Shown here piece after piece: positions 1 through 10,212 of a DNA stretch of 11,267 nucleotides; position 1 is the first letter of the stretch, and every line of letters starts with the position of its first letter. The stretch is from the NCBI GenBank assembly GCA_002862965.1, contig PKCW01000229.1, positions 1 to 11,267 on the forward strand. The letters run 5' to 3'. The translations under genes and the position numbers were made by a program. The notes under the pieces were generated by a model. That model searched no databases. It saw only the letters and a list, made by a program, of their open reading frames with translations, and was not told the DNA's origin. This DNA is from Pseudomonadota bacterium (GTDB lineage Bacteria > Pseudomonadota > Gammaproteobacteria > UBA5335).

Positions 1-165
1 GAAGCAGGAGGCATCCAACAGCCGTGAACTTTGCTTCCTAGGGCGCATGTGCGTGCGTGAGATGCTCCGCGGCATGTGGGGATGGATGTTTGCAGCGGTG
101 AATGCGACAGAGAAGATGGCACCTGTCACTGCAGCGAACGTGACGGAGAATTTGGCAACGGTCAC
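1..165 (-). mobile_element. Probable end of an inserted element interrupting maf (type uncertain)
   Basis: Read on the minus strand, maf-like coding stops matching the family at about position 169. The remaining bases to the window edge encode nothing Maf-like, although the frame stays open by chance. This stretch is less GC-rich than the operon and contains two degenerate 36-base tandem units right at the junction. Repeated units at a terminus resemble the multiple terminal repeats of IS21-type or Tn7/Tn402-type elements, where transposase binds. No transposase gene can be recognised in the bases available. The boundary is inferred from loss of Maf similarity plus the start of the repeats. 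Alternatives are a genomic rearrangement or an assembly join. Confidence 0.4.
94..165 (-). repeat. Two tandem degenerate 36-bp units
   Basis: Minus-strand units at 165-130 and 129-94 match at about 26 of 36 positions by hand alignment. Both begin GTGAC, then share TGCCA, TTCTC, GTC and TTC blocks in the same register. The mismatches are scattered, not clustered at codon third positions. GTGAC/GTCAC also recurs in both orientations at 125-129, 140-144 and 161-165. The layout suggests protein-binding sites at the end of a transposable element; that role is inference. Confidence 0.6.
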
Positions 166-348
166 CGCCGCAGCGCCCGCCTGCGCCTTGGTGAGCGCCA
201 GCCGGCGCACATAGGCCAGCGGGCGCTCCGTCGGCCGCGCCGTTTCGTCGCAGGCGATCGCGACACTCCGGTAAGAGACTCCGAGCAGTGTCAAAAGGTC
301 CCTGCGCCGCGGTGATGCCGAAGCGAGATAGAGCGCAGGCTGGTCCAT
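166..348 (-). pseudogene. maf: Maf-like nucleotide pyrophosphatase, N-terminal fragment
   Basis: Maf proteins are cytoplasmic nucleoside triphosphate pyrophosphatases of about 190-200 residues that hydrolyse dTTP/UTP or modified nucleotides. The ATG at 348 opens a reading frame with the family's N-terminal signature: [14 protein letters not shown] at residues 6-19, then CDETARPTE and [13 protein letters not shown]. An AGGG ribosome-binding site sits 5 bases upstream, and the gap after rlmH is 39 bases. From about residue 61 the sequence departs from the family: the expected GADT catalytic region and everything after it are missing. The frame remains open to the window edge but encodes repeat-derived sequence. 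The gene therefore looks interrupted by the element at 1-165 and is probably non-functional unless a paralogue exists elsewhere. Confidence 0.75.
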
Positions 349-387
349 GAGTGCCCTTCATCCCTGAGCGAGGCGCGAGATGGTCTG

Positions 388-858
388 TCAGTCGCGGTGG
401 TACGGATGGCCCCGCAACAGGCTGTGCGCGCGATACAGGGCTTCGGCCACCACCACGCGCGCCAGGCCGTGCGGCAAGGTCAGCGGCGACAGCGACCATT
501 GTTCCTGTGCCCGTGCCTGGCAGGCCGGCGCGAGTCCGTCCGGGCCGCCCATCAACAAGGCGACGTCGCGGCCGGCAGCCATCCATGCCTCGAGCCGCGC
601 CGCGAGCATGCGGCTCGTCCATGACCGGCCGCGCTCGTCCAGGGCGACGACCCACGCATCCGGCCGGATCGCCCGTTGCATGCGCAGCGATTCGGCGTTC
701 AGGGCCCGCGTCGGATCCTGCTCCTTGCCGCGCGGTCCGAGCGGCAGCTCGGTCACCTCGAGCCGACACTCCGCCGGCAATCGCCGGCTGTAGTCGAGAA
801 ATGCCGCGTTCACCCAGGCCGGCTGACGCGGTCCGACGGCGATGAGATGCAGTCGCAC
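388..858 (-). CDS. rlmH: 23S rRNA (pseudouridine1915-N3)-methyltransferase RlmH
   Basis: RlmH is a SPOUT-class methyltransferase that uses S-adenosylmethionine to methylate pseudouridine 1915 in helix 69 of 23S rRNA, acting on assembled 70S ribosomes. The GTG start at 858 gives 156 residues, matching the usual 155; the longer open frame upstream would only add non-family sequence overlapping rsfS. Visible family features are the N-terminal strand MRLHLIAVG, the SAM-knot segment LMGGPDG (102-108), the LSPLTLPHGLARVVVAEALYR region (123-143), and the conserved C-terminal tail GHPYHRD ending at residue 156. It starts 7 bases after the rsfS stop, so the pair is probably translated from one message. 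The start lacks a strong Shine-Dalgarno sequence, which fits translational coupling. Confidence 0.95.
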   Translation of the reverse strand: MRLHLIAVGPRQPAWVNAAFLDYSRRLPAECRLEVTELPLGPRGKEQDPTRALNAESLRMQRAIRPDAWVVALDERGRSWTSRMLAARLEAWMAAGRDVALLMGGPDGLAPACQARAQEQWSLSPLTLPHGLARVVVAEALYRAHSLLRGHPYHRD

Positions 859-865
859 AGGGTTC

Positions 866-1210
866 TCAGGCTTCGATCGCGGGGGTGGCCGGAACGCCCC
901 AGAGTTTCTCCAGATTGTAGAAATCACGCACTTCCGGCCGCATCACGTGCACGATGACATCGCCCAGATCGACCAGAACCCAGTCGCCGACCTGCTCGCC
1001 CTCCACGCCCAGAGGACGGACATCGGCCTCGCGGGCGCGGCGCAGCACGTTGTCCGCCAGGGACTGCACATGCCGCTGGGAGGTGCCGCTGGCGATGACG
1101 ATGCCGTCGGCGATGCTGGTCAGACGGCGCACGTCGAGTGCCACGACATCCACCGCCTTGATCTCTTCGAGCGCTTCGATCACCAAGCCTTGCAATTGTT
1201 CACTGTTCAT
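866..1210 (-). CDS. rsfS: Ribosomal silencing factor RsfS
   Basis: RsfS (YbeB/DUF143) binds ribosomal protein L14 (uL14) on the 50S subunit and blocks joining with 30S, lowering translation in starvation or stationary phase. The protein has 114 residues, close to the 105-residue E. coli form. Family marks are ASGTSQRHV (40-48), DWVLVDLGDVIVHVM (76-90) and RDFYNLEKLW (95-104). The ATG at 1210 lies inside the end of nadD, with an 11-base overlap, and no convincing ribosome-binding site is visible; translation is likely coupled to nadD. The nadD-rsfS-rlmH order is widely conserved in proteobacteria and links it to 50S maturation and quality control. Confidence 0.96.
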   Translation of the reverse strand: MNSEQLQGLVIEALEEIKAVDVVALDVRRLTSIADGIVIASGTSQRHVQSLADNVLRRAREADVRPLGVEGEQVGDWVLVDLGDVIVHVMRPEVRDFYNLEKLWGVPATPAIEA

Positions 1211-1841
1211 GAGGCTGATACCAATGTTCCTCTTCGATCATGCGCCACACTGCGTCGGGAACGAGGTAGCGCGGGCTCTGACCCTGCTGGATGAATTGCC
1301 GCAGCCGCGTGGAGGAAATCTCCATGGCCGTGACGCGGTGAAAATAGGCGCCGCCGGCCGGCGACGCGCTCAGTTGCGCGGGATCCATGTACACGCTGCC
1401 GCGCCACCAGGCGCCTTCGGGCCGCTGCGCACCGCCGGGGCGACTGGCCACCACCACATGGGTCAGTTCCGACAGCTCTTCCCACCGATGCCAGGACGGC
1501 AGCAGCGAGAAGGCGTCCATGCCGAGAATCAGGCACAGAGGCTGTTCCTTGCCCAGTTCGCGGCGCAGGTCGAGCAGGGTATCGACCATGTACGAGGGCC
1601 CGGGGCGCGCCAGTTCGCGCGGATCGAGCACGAATCCGGGCTGATCCGCCAAAGCCGCCTCGAGCAGGCGGACCCGTTCGGGCGTGCTGAGCACCGGATC
1701 GGGTCGATGCGGCGGACTCGCCGCCGGAATGAAGCGCACCTCCTGAAAGGAGAGTGCTTCCATGACCTCCAGCGCGATGCGCAGATGCCCGAGATGGACC
1801 GGATCGAAGGTCCCGCCCAGCAGTCCGATCGGTGCCGTCAT
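1200..1841 (-). CDS. nadD: Nicotinate-mononucleotide adenylyltransferase NadD
   Basis: NadD transfers AMP from ATP to nicotinate mononucleotide, giving deamido-NAD, the step shared by de novo and salvage NAD synthesis in the cytoplasm. The 213-residue protein matches the E. coli length of 213. The nucleotidyltransferase signature GGTFDPVHLGH is at residues 9-19, and the second ATP-binding motif ISSTR is at 175-179. Substrate-pocket segments include PPHR (43-46), SYMVDTL (83-89) and GMDAF (107-111). The ATG at 1841 follows the proA stop by 6 bases, and the gene's end overlaps rsfS by 11 bases. This is normally an essential gene, and nothing suggests damage. Confidence 0.96.
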   Translation of the reverse strand: MTAPIGLLGGTFDPVHLGHLRIALEVMEALSFQEVRFIPAASPPHRPDPVLSTPERVRLLEAALADQPGFVLDPRELARPGPSYMVDTLLDLRRELGKEQPLCLILGMDAFSLLPSWHRWEELSELTHVVVASRPGGAQRPEGAWWRGSVYMDPAQLSASPAGGAYFHRVTAMEISSTRLRQFIQQGQSPRYLVPDAVWRMIEEEHWYQPHEQ

Positions 1842-1847
1842 GCCGCA

Positions 1848-3125
1848 TCAGATCCGGACATGGCCATCGCCCAGCACCACCCATTTCAGGGACGTCAGTC
1901 CTTCCAGGCCCACGGGACCGCGCGCGTGAAATTTGTCGGTGCTGATACCGATCTCCGCCCCCAAACCGTATTCATGGCCGTCGGCAAAGCGCGTGGAAGC
2001 ATTCACCATCACCGAACTGGCGTCGACCTCGCGCAGGAAGCGTTGGGCGCGGCTGTAGTCCTGCGTCACGATGGCGTCGGTGTGACCCGAACCGTAGGTG
2101 TTGATGTGGTCGATGGCTGCATCCAGGCCATCGACGACCCGGACCGCCAGAATGGGCGCCAGATACTCCGTGGACCAGTCCGCCTCGGTGGCCGCCGTGC
2201 TGCCCGGCAGCAGGGCACAGGTGCGCGGACAGCCCCGCAGCGTCACCCCTGCCGCCTCGAAACGTCGGCCCAGTTCGGGCAACAGCCGGTCGGCGATCTC
2301 GGCGTCGACCAGGAGCGTCTCCATGGTGTTGCAGGTCCCGTAGCGCTGGGTCTTGGCGTTGAGCGCGATGCGCATCGCCTTGTCGGAATCGGCGGCGCCA
2401 TCGACATAGACATGGCAGACCCCGTCCAGATGCTTGATCACGGGCACCCGGGCCTCGCCGGCAATGCGCTCGATCAAACCGCGCCCGCCACGCGGCACGA
2501 TGACGTCCACCCACTCGGGCATGGTGATCAGGTGCCCCACCGCGGCGCGATCGGTGGTCGCGACGACCTGAGCTGCCGCCTCGGGCAATCCGGCGGCGGC
2601 AAGGGCCGCGCCCAGGCAGCGGGCGATGGCCTGGTTCGAGCGCCAGGCCTCGGACCCGCCCCGCAGGATGACGGCATTGCCCGACTTCAGGCACAAGGCC
2701 GCGGCGTCGGCCGTGACATTGGGCCGTGCCTCGTAAATGATGCCGACCACACCCAGGGGAACGCGCATGCGCCCGACCTGGATGCCGGAGGGACGCATCC
2801 TGAGATCGGTGATCTCGCCGATCGGATCGGGCAGCGTGGCGATTTGCCGGACACCCTCCGCCATCGCGGCGATGCCGCGATCGTCCAGCGTCAGCCGGTC
2901 GACCAGCGCCGGCTCGAGGCCCGCCGCGCGGGCATGGCCAAGATCCTCACGATTGGCCTCGAGCAAGGCGGTGGCATCGCGCTCGATCCGTTCGGCAAGC
3001 GCCCCGAGCGCCGCGTTCTTGGCTTGCGTCGTGGCGCGCGCCATGACGCGGCCCGCCTGACGCGCCGAGCGACCCACGGTCTGCATGTATGCGGCAAGCT
3101 CAGCCGGCTTGGGATGGGCGCTCAT
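1848..3125 (-). CDS. proA: Gamma-glutamyl phosphate reductase ProA
   Basis: ProA is the second enzyme of proline synthesis, reducing gamma-glutamyl phosphate with NADPH to glutamate semialdehyde in the cytoplasm. From the ATG at 3125 it has 425 residues (E. coli 417). An upstream in-frame start at 3179 would lie deeper inside holA and adds 18 unconserved residues, so it was not chosen. Aldehyde-dehydrogenase-fold features are [16 protein letters not shown] (123-138), the catalytic cysteine C265 in [11 protein letters not shown], and the ProA-specific C-terminal block [17 protein letters not shown] followed by KFHARGPVG. Its start overlaps the holA end by 26 bases. The partner kinase gene proB is not in this window; proA beside nadD is a known gammaproteobacterial arrangement (for example Pseudomonas). 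Confidence 0.96.
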   Translation of the reverse strand: MSAHPKPAELAAYMQTVGRSARQAGRVMARATTQAKNAALGALAERIERDATALLEANREDLGHARAAGLEPALVDRLTLDDRGIAAMAEGVRQIATLPDPIGEITDLRMRPSGIQVGRMRVPLGVVGIIYEARPNVTADAAALCLKSGNAVILRGGSEAWRSNQAIARCLGAALAAAGLPEAAAQVVATTDRAAVGHLITMPEWVDVIVPRGGRGLIERIAGEARVPVIKHLDGVCHVYVDGAADSDKAMRIALNAKTQRYGTCNTMETLLVDAEIADRLLPELGRRFEAAGVTLRGCPRTCALLPGSTAATEADWSTEYLAPILAVRVVDGLDAAIDHINTYGSGHTDAIVTQDYSRAQRFLREVDASSVMVNASTRFADGHEYGLGAEIGISTDKFHARGPVGLEGLTSLKWVVLGDGHVRI

Positions 3126-4139
3126 GTTCGATTCGTTTCCGCTGATGGTCTTGCGGCCCTGCGACACAGGGGCGCGCAATGGCTGTCGTCCAGTCTATCA
3201 ATTCTGTCCAGAGCGCGCCGGGAACGAGCCCCTTGACCAGTGCGTCGATGCGCACGCCGGCGATCAGGAGCCGCCGCCAGTGCGCGGCCGGCGCGCGCCG
3301 ACGCGCGGCATCCAGCGCGCGGCGGCGACGCGGCGGGAGACCGGCCGGGAGCGACGCCCCACGTTCGAGACTCGCCAACAGCCGCAATTCACGCTGCAGT
3401 GCCCACAGCACCAGCGGTGCCTCCAGCCCTTCGGCTCGCAACCCAAACAGGATGCGCCGGGTCCGCAGCGGATCACCCGCAACGGCCGCCTCGGCCAGGG
3501 ACTGGACGTCGAAGCGGGCCTGATGGCTCACCACGGCGAGCACCAGCGCCTCATCGATCCGATGCTCCCCGGCGAGCAAGGCGAGTTGAACCAGCGCCTG
3601 GTGGGCTGCCAGGAGATGCCCTTCGGTACGATCCACCAGGAGTGCGAGCGCGCCGGACTCGATTTGCAAGCCCATCCGTGCCGAGCGCGCACGGAGCCAG
3701 TCCGCCAGTTCTCCCGGACCCACCGGCCAGGCCTGCACGGCGACACCGGCACGTTCGACGGCTTGGTACCAGCGGCTGCTGCGGGCCGCCCCGTCGAGGG
3801 CGCCGCACAGAATCAACAGCAGCACATCGGCGGACGGGGACGCGGCATAGGACTGCAGGAACCGGCCGCCCGCCTCGCCCGGCTTGCCGGTCGGCAGGCG
3901 CAGCTCCACGAGCCGGCGATCACCGAACAGCATGCCCGAGGCCAACTCACCGCCGAATGCCGGCCAGTCGAAGCCCGCCTCGACGAAGCGCACCTCACGT
4001 TCGGTGTAACCGTGCCGCCGCGCCGCCGCGCGCACCGCATCGGCCGCCTCCTCGACCAGAAGCGGCTCGTCGCCGCCGACCACGTACAGCGGCGCCAGAG
4101 CGGTCGCCAACGCGGCCGGCAGGCGTTCGGGAGCCAGTT

Positions 4140-4143
<4 letters not shown>
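3100..4143 (-). CDS. holA: DNA polymerase III subunit delta HolA
   Basis: HolA is the delta subunit of the clamp loader: it opens the beta sliding clamp and, with delta-prime and tau/gamma, loads it on primed DNA. The 347-residue protein matches the family length (E. coli 343). The N-terminal region has the expected [15 protein letters not shown] (residues 18-32) and a following [10 protein letters not shown]; a conserved [14 protein letters not shown] strand follows. The central part carries [20 protein letters not shown] (domain II), and the C-terminal helical collar contains [21 protein letters not shown]. The start is a TTG at 4143 that shares a TTGA overlap with the lptE stop; no better in-frame start exists nearby. 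It ends 26 bases inside proA. Confidence 0.94.
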
Positions 4144-7336
<3,193 letters not shown>

Positions 7337-7354
7337 GCAACCCGCGGCTGACAT

Positions 7355-7367
7355 GCGATACTATCGC
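7355..7367. promoter_or_regulatory. Perfect 13-bp palindrome in the leuS/ldt divergent region
   Basis: GCGATA and TATCGC flank a single central C. On the plus strand, CAG and five T residues follow. It sits about 20 bases upstream of the candidate leuS -35 box and about 130 bases before the L,D-transpeptidase gene. It could be a small operator, or a weak hairpin of 5-bp stem and 3-base loop. No known regulator is assigned. Confidence 0.35.
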
Positions 7368-7494
7368 CAGTTTTTCGACGGGGCTCGGCGTCGGCGCGGA
7401 AGCGCGCCCTGCTCACCGCTGCGGCGGGCGACGTGAATGGCTTGGCGACTACCAGCCCATCCGAACAACCGATTCATCAACACGGAATTTGCGC

Positions 7495-8520
7495 ATGACA
7501 TCCTCCTCCCCAGTACAGTTTCCGGGCCGGCTGGCCCGACGGTTCCGGCCGTTGGTGCTGGGCGCCCTGGGTGCCGGATTTGCATCGACGGCGCTGGCTG
7601 AATATCGCAGCTACCCCCTGCCGGCGCCGCGCGACGCGGTGGTCGGGCAACTGCTCCAGTACCCTGCGCAACAGGAAGATACCCTGCTGGACATCGCCCG
7701 CCGGTTCAGTCTCGGGCACGACGAAATCATCCAGGCCAATCCCCAGGTCGACAAGTGGCTGCCCGGCAAAGGCACGCCGGTGCTGTTGCCGACGCAGTTC
7801 ATCCTGCCGCGAGGCGCGCGTCAGGGCATCATCCTGAACGCACCGGAAATGCGTCTGTACTACTTCCCGCCTGCGGGCAAAGGACTCGGGCAGCAGGTCA
7901 TCACCTACCCCGTCAGCATCGGCCGCATGGACTGGAACACGCCCATCGGCATGACCCGCGTGGTGCGCAAGGACAAGGATCCGGCCTGGTACCCCCCCGC
8001 CTCGATCAAGAAGGAGCACGCCGAACGCGGCGACATCCTGCCCGACATCGTCCCGGCCGGGCCGGACAATCCGCTGGGGCAGCACGCGATGCGCCTGGGG
8101 TTCAGCGGTTATCTGATCCATGGCACCAACAACCCCTGGGGCATCGGCATGCGGGTCACCCACGGCTGCGTGCGCATGTATCCGGAGGATGTCTCCCAAC
8201 TGTTCGGGTGGGTCGACGTCGGCACGCCGGTCGAGATTCTCAACGATCCCATCAAGGTGGGCTGGCAGGGCGATGCACTCTTTCTCGAGGTTCATGAGCC
8301 CCTCGAAGAGAACAACGCCAGCCCGGATCGTCTCTATGAGCTGGCGATGCAGGCCGTGCTGGCCGCGGTCGCCGATCGTCCCGTCCGCATCAGTTGGGGA
8401 CGGGTGCGTGAGATGGTCGCCCAGCAGGACGGCGTTCCGCGCATGATTTCGATCCCCGCCCCGGCAGCGGCGCTCAGCGCACAGACCCAAGGGCAGCCGG
8501 AAGGCGTGAAGCCCAACTGA
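7495..8520 (+). CDS. Secreted LysM + YkuD L,D-transpeptidase (ErfK/YbiS type)
   Basis: This family makes 3-3 (diaminopimelate) peptidoglycan cross-links or attaches Braun-type lipoprotein to peptidoglycan in the periplasm. From the ATG at 7495 (a TTG two codons earlier is less likely) the protein has 341 residues. A basic N-terminus and hydrophobic stretch end in a signal-peptidase I site, ALA|E at 33-36. A LysM peptidoglycan-binding domain covers about 54-100 (QQEDTLLDIARRFSLGHDEI, then NPQVDKWLPG). The YkuD catalytic domain spans about 110-246, with IHGTNN (H209) and THGCVRMYPED, in which H223 and nucleophile C225 stand out. About 80 residues follow the domain, a length similar to ErfK/YbiS paralogues. 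A CGGA site lies about 8 bases upstream. The exact paralogue (ErfK, YbiS, YcfS or YnhG) cannot be assigned. Confidence 0.93.
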   Translation: MTSSSPVQFPGRLARRFRPLVLGALGAGFASTALAEYRSYPLPAPRDAVVGQLLQYPAQQEDTLLDIARRFSLGHDEIIQANPQVDKWLPGKGTPVLLPTQFILPRGARQGIILNAPEMRLYYFPPAGKGLGQQVITYPVSIGRMDWNTPIGMTRVVRKDKDPAWYPPASIKKEHAERGDILPDIVPAGPDNPLGQHAMRLGFSGYLIHGTNNPWGIGMRVTHGCVRMYPEDVSQLFGWVDVGTPVEILNDPIKVGWQGDALFLEVHEPLEENNASPDRLYELAMQAVLAAVADRPVRISWGRVREMVAQQDGVPRMISIPAPAAALSAQTQGQPEGVKPN

Positions 8521-8538
8521 GCAACCGCAATCGAGAAT

Positions 8539-8559
8539 GCGGCCGTCGTACACGGCCGC
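8539..8559. terminator. Hairpin after the L,D-transpeptidase gene
   Basis: GCGGCCGT and ACGGCCGC form a perfect 8-bp stem with a 5-base loop, 18 bases after the transpeptidase stop codon. No T-run follows, so intrinsic termination is uncertain; it may stabilise the 3' end or act with Rho. Confidence 0.45.
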
Positions 8560-8567
8560 CCGGATCG

Positions 8568-8583
8568 CCCGCCGGTCGGCGGG
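8568..8583. terminator. Second GC-rich hairpin in the convergent gap
   Basis: CCCGCCG and CGGCGGG are perfect inverted copies separated by two bases, so the realistic stem is 6 bp with a 4-base loop. It lies between the two other hairpins of the convergent gap. It lacks a T-run. Confidence 0.35.
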
Positions 8584-8610
8584 CATGCCTGCGGAGATAG
8601 AGCGTGCGAA

Positions 8611-8642
8611 CCTTGCGCCGACCCGCGAGAGTCGGCGCAAGG
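8611..8642. terminator. 12-bp perfect stem-loop, likely terminator of the alkB-like gene
   Basis: CCTTGCGCCGAC and GTCGGCGCAAGG pair perfectly over 12 bp with an 8-base loop. It begins 7 bases after the stop codon of the minus-strand alkB-like gene. On the minus strand it is followed only by a weak TTCG, so it lacks a classic U-tract; it could serve both converging genes. Confidence 0.6.
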
Positions 8643-8649
8643 CCACCGA

Positions 8650-9876
8650 TCAGACTGATTCCGCCAAGCAGGACCCTGCCGACGACGATCGCGCCATGAG
8701 TGCCGGGATGCCGCTCCGGGCATTGGCCTGATCGGCCAGGGCGCGCTCGCGGGGTGTCGCAAATTTCTCGTCCCATTCGATCAACTGCGGTGTGGAAAGT
8801 CTGTACCACAGCGGCGGGATGATGCCGGCGAGGATGGTCACCAGATAGCCGAATCGCAGCCGCGGCGCGCCGTCGATATTCCGGAGATTCCAGAATTCGA
8901 CCGAACCGTCCAGATGATGGTGGGTATGTCGCGACCCGCCGGCCAGCAGCCAGAAGTCGAGGCGGTTGGCGCAATCCCAGGCATGGTGCGGCTTTACCTC
9001 CGAACCCGGCACCCGCGTAATGCCGTAATGCTGCCCGTAGGTCGCCAGCTTGTAGGCGAAATGGGTCCAGAACGCCGCCAGCGCAAAGACGACCAGCCCC
9101 ATGAAACCGGCCACCCAGGCGACCGCCAGAAACAGCACAGCCTCGGCGGCCCACCCGTGCAGCAGGCGGTTTTTCCATGAGAACCTGCTCAAGCCCAAGC
9201 GCCGCATGCGATCGGTCTCGATGTCCCAGGCCATGCGGTAGTCGCGCGGCATGGTCCGCAGGAAGTACCGGTAGAGCGACTCCCCGCGCAGCGCCGTACT
9301 GGAATCGTCGTCCGTCGCCACCGTGATGTGGTGCCCCGGCCCGTGTTCGATGGCGTAGTAAGTGAACGCCGCAGGGATACCGGCCACGCGGGCGATGAAC
9401 GTGGCGAGCGGCTCGCGTGTGCGATGGCTCAGTTCGTGACCCAGCCCGATGGCACCGGCGCCCCCGACCGTCCCCACCATGAGCGTATAGAAGATCAGGC
9501 TGCCCGTCCCCTCGCCGGCGTGAGCCAGCTTCATGTCGGCATGCGTCAGCGCATAAACGACTTCCGAGAGGCCAAACAGGTCACGGCCACCGAAATGGAA
9601 AGCCAAGACCCATATGAAGGTGAGATATAACAACAGCGTCACGAGGATATAAGAGTACATCATCGCGACAAATATGGCGGGGCGCCGATAGTCGTGGTTG
9701 TACTCGGTTTCCCCGAGGGAAAACTCCAGAACGATCAATCCGCCGATCACCCACAGCAGATTCCATCCGGGTGTCGCGCCGTGAATCAACCCATAAAGGG
9801 AAAATGAAACAAGGAACAATGGGAAGAAGAACTTTACGTAATGAAAAGGAGATGAAAGCAGCGCCCATGCTGTCAT
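8650..9876 (-). CDS. AlkB-like integral membrane di-iron monooxygenase (divergent)
   Basis: Members of this family (AlkB, XylM, CymAa) hydroxylate the terminal or methyl carbon of hydrophobic substrates in the inner membrane, using rubredoxin or a ferredoxin-type reductase as electron donor. The 408-residue protein has several hydrophobic segments, chiefly in 11-32, 39-55, 66-95 and 243-272. All nine expected iron-ligand histidines are visible: HELSH (147-151), EHGPGHH (177-183), QHYG (H283) and RHTHHH (H317, H319-321, one extra). The last region, HHAWDCANRLDFWLL before RHTHHH and then LDGSVEFWNLRN, departs from the AlkB consensus with NSNH and QRHSDHH, so the substrate cannot be assumed to be an alkane. 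A strong GGAGG site precedes the ATG at 9876. No rubredoxin gene is present here. Family is sure, substrate is not. Confidence 0.9.
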   Translation of the reverse strand: MTAWALLSSPFHYVKFFFPLFLVSFSLYGLIHGATPGWNLLWVIGGLIVLEFSLGETEYNHDYRRPAIFVAMMYSYILVTLLLYLTFIWVLAFHFGGRDLFGLSEVVYALTHADMKLAHAGEGTGSLIFYTLMVGTVGGAGAIGLGHELSHRTREPLATFIARVAGIPAAFTYYAIEHGPGHHITVATDDDSSTALRGESLYRYFLRTMPRDYRMAWDIETDRMRRLGLSRFSWKNRLLHGWAAEAVLFLAVAWVAGFMGLVVFALAAFWTHFAYKLATYGQHYGITRVPGSEVKPHHAWDCANRLDFWLLAGGSRHTHHHLDGSVEFWNLRNIDGAPRLRFGYLVTILAGIIPPLWYRLSTPQLIEWDEKFATPRERALADQANARSGIPALMARSSSAGSCLAESV

Positions 9877-9966
9877 GGTGTAATCCTCCGCCTGAATGTC
9901 ATCCGAAAACAGTAAGCCCCCGAATCGCCCCTTTTCACTGAAGCACTTATTGGTTTTTGTCGCCGG

Positions 9967-9995
9967 AGCTTAGTTCATCCCCCGCCGCAGGGCAA
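9967..9995 (-). promoter_or_regulatory. Candidate promoter of the alkB-like gene
   Basis: On the minus strand TTGCCC (9995-9990) and TAAGCT (9972-9967) are 17 bases apart. The start site would be near 9960, giving a leader of about 85 bases to the ATG. The -10 match is moderate and other boxes cannot be ruled out. Confidence 0.4.
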
Positions 9996-10034
9996 GCTCA
10001 AACACATGAAGCCGAATCCGTCATCAAATCGTCA

Positions 10035-10049
10035 ATCAAGATCATTGAT
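10035..10049. promoter_or_regulatory. Dyad ATCAA-N5-TTGAT
   Basis: Inverted 5-base arms flank GATCA, about 40-55 bases upstream of the candidate alkB-like -35 box. The position suits an activator or repressor site. The arms are short and AT-rich, so chance is possible. Confidence 0.25.
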
Positions 10050-10183
10050 CAACGCACTGACAATCGACCATGAATGAACAGAAATTCGTCGTGATTGGGC
10101 GACACATGCGGCAGTGATGGAACGAAGCAATGACGCAAGGGCATCGGCCCTTCATCGCGGTCGCCAAGGTCCCGCTTGAATAA

Positions 10184-10212
10184 TTGCCAAATTATTAGCA
10201 AACTAATGATAT
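10184..10212 (+). promoter_or_regulatory. Candidate promoter of the slyA-like gene
   Basis: TTGCCA (10184-10189) and TGATAT (10207-10212) are 17 bases apart. The -35 box is good and the -10 box is weak. The operator lies in the spacer. The start site would fall about 8 bases inside the annotated ATG, which would force use of the ATG at 10238. The promoter call is therefore tentative. Confidence 0.3.
10191..10210. promoter_or_regulatory. SlyA/MarR-type operator
   Basis: ATTATTAG and CTAATGAT are inverted arms (one mismatch) around CAAA. The core TTAGCAAACTAA at 10195-10206 differs by one base from the known SlyA binding consensus TTAGCAAGCTAA. It touches the start codon of the slyA-like gene, so self-repression is the natural reading. 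Confidence 0.7.

Larger units (their letters stand above)
9877..10210. promoter_or_regulatory. Divergent regulatory region, AT-richer than surroundings
   Basis: This 334-base gap between the alkB-like gene and the slyA-like gene contains no convincing gene. It holds the alkB-like promoter candidate, a dyad ATCAA-N5-TTGAT at 10035-10049, a 6-bp hairpin AAGGGC/GCCCTT at 10137-10152, and the SlyA-type operator at 10191-10210. The right-hand 150 bases may carry binding sites for both genes, but only the operator matches a known type. Confidence 0.6.

Noticed and set aside
94..165. CRISPR array
   Set aside because: Only two degenerate units directly abut one another, with no spacers between conserved repeats.
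76..315. 79-codon plus-strand frame at the left edge
   Set aside because: It overlaps the maf fragment and the repeat units, and its translation resembles no family.
954..3236. 760-codon open frame on the plus strand, antisense to rsfS, nadD and proA
   Set aside because: It crosses three well-identified genes on the other strand, has skewed composition and shows no family motif.
7393..7408. GGCGCG/CGCGCC hairpin before the transpeptidase gene
   Set aside because: A 6-bp GC stem with a 4-base loop is expected by chance in sequence this GC-rich, and no T-run or known riboswitch feature accompanies it.
7477..8646. 389-codon minus-strand frame over the L,D-transpeptidase
   Set aside because: The plus-strand product has a signal peptide, LysM and YkuD catalytic motifs; the antisense product is compositionally biased and featureless.
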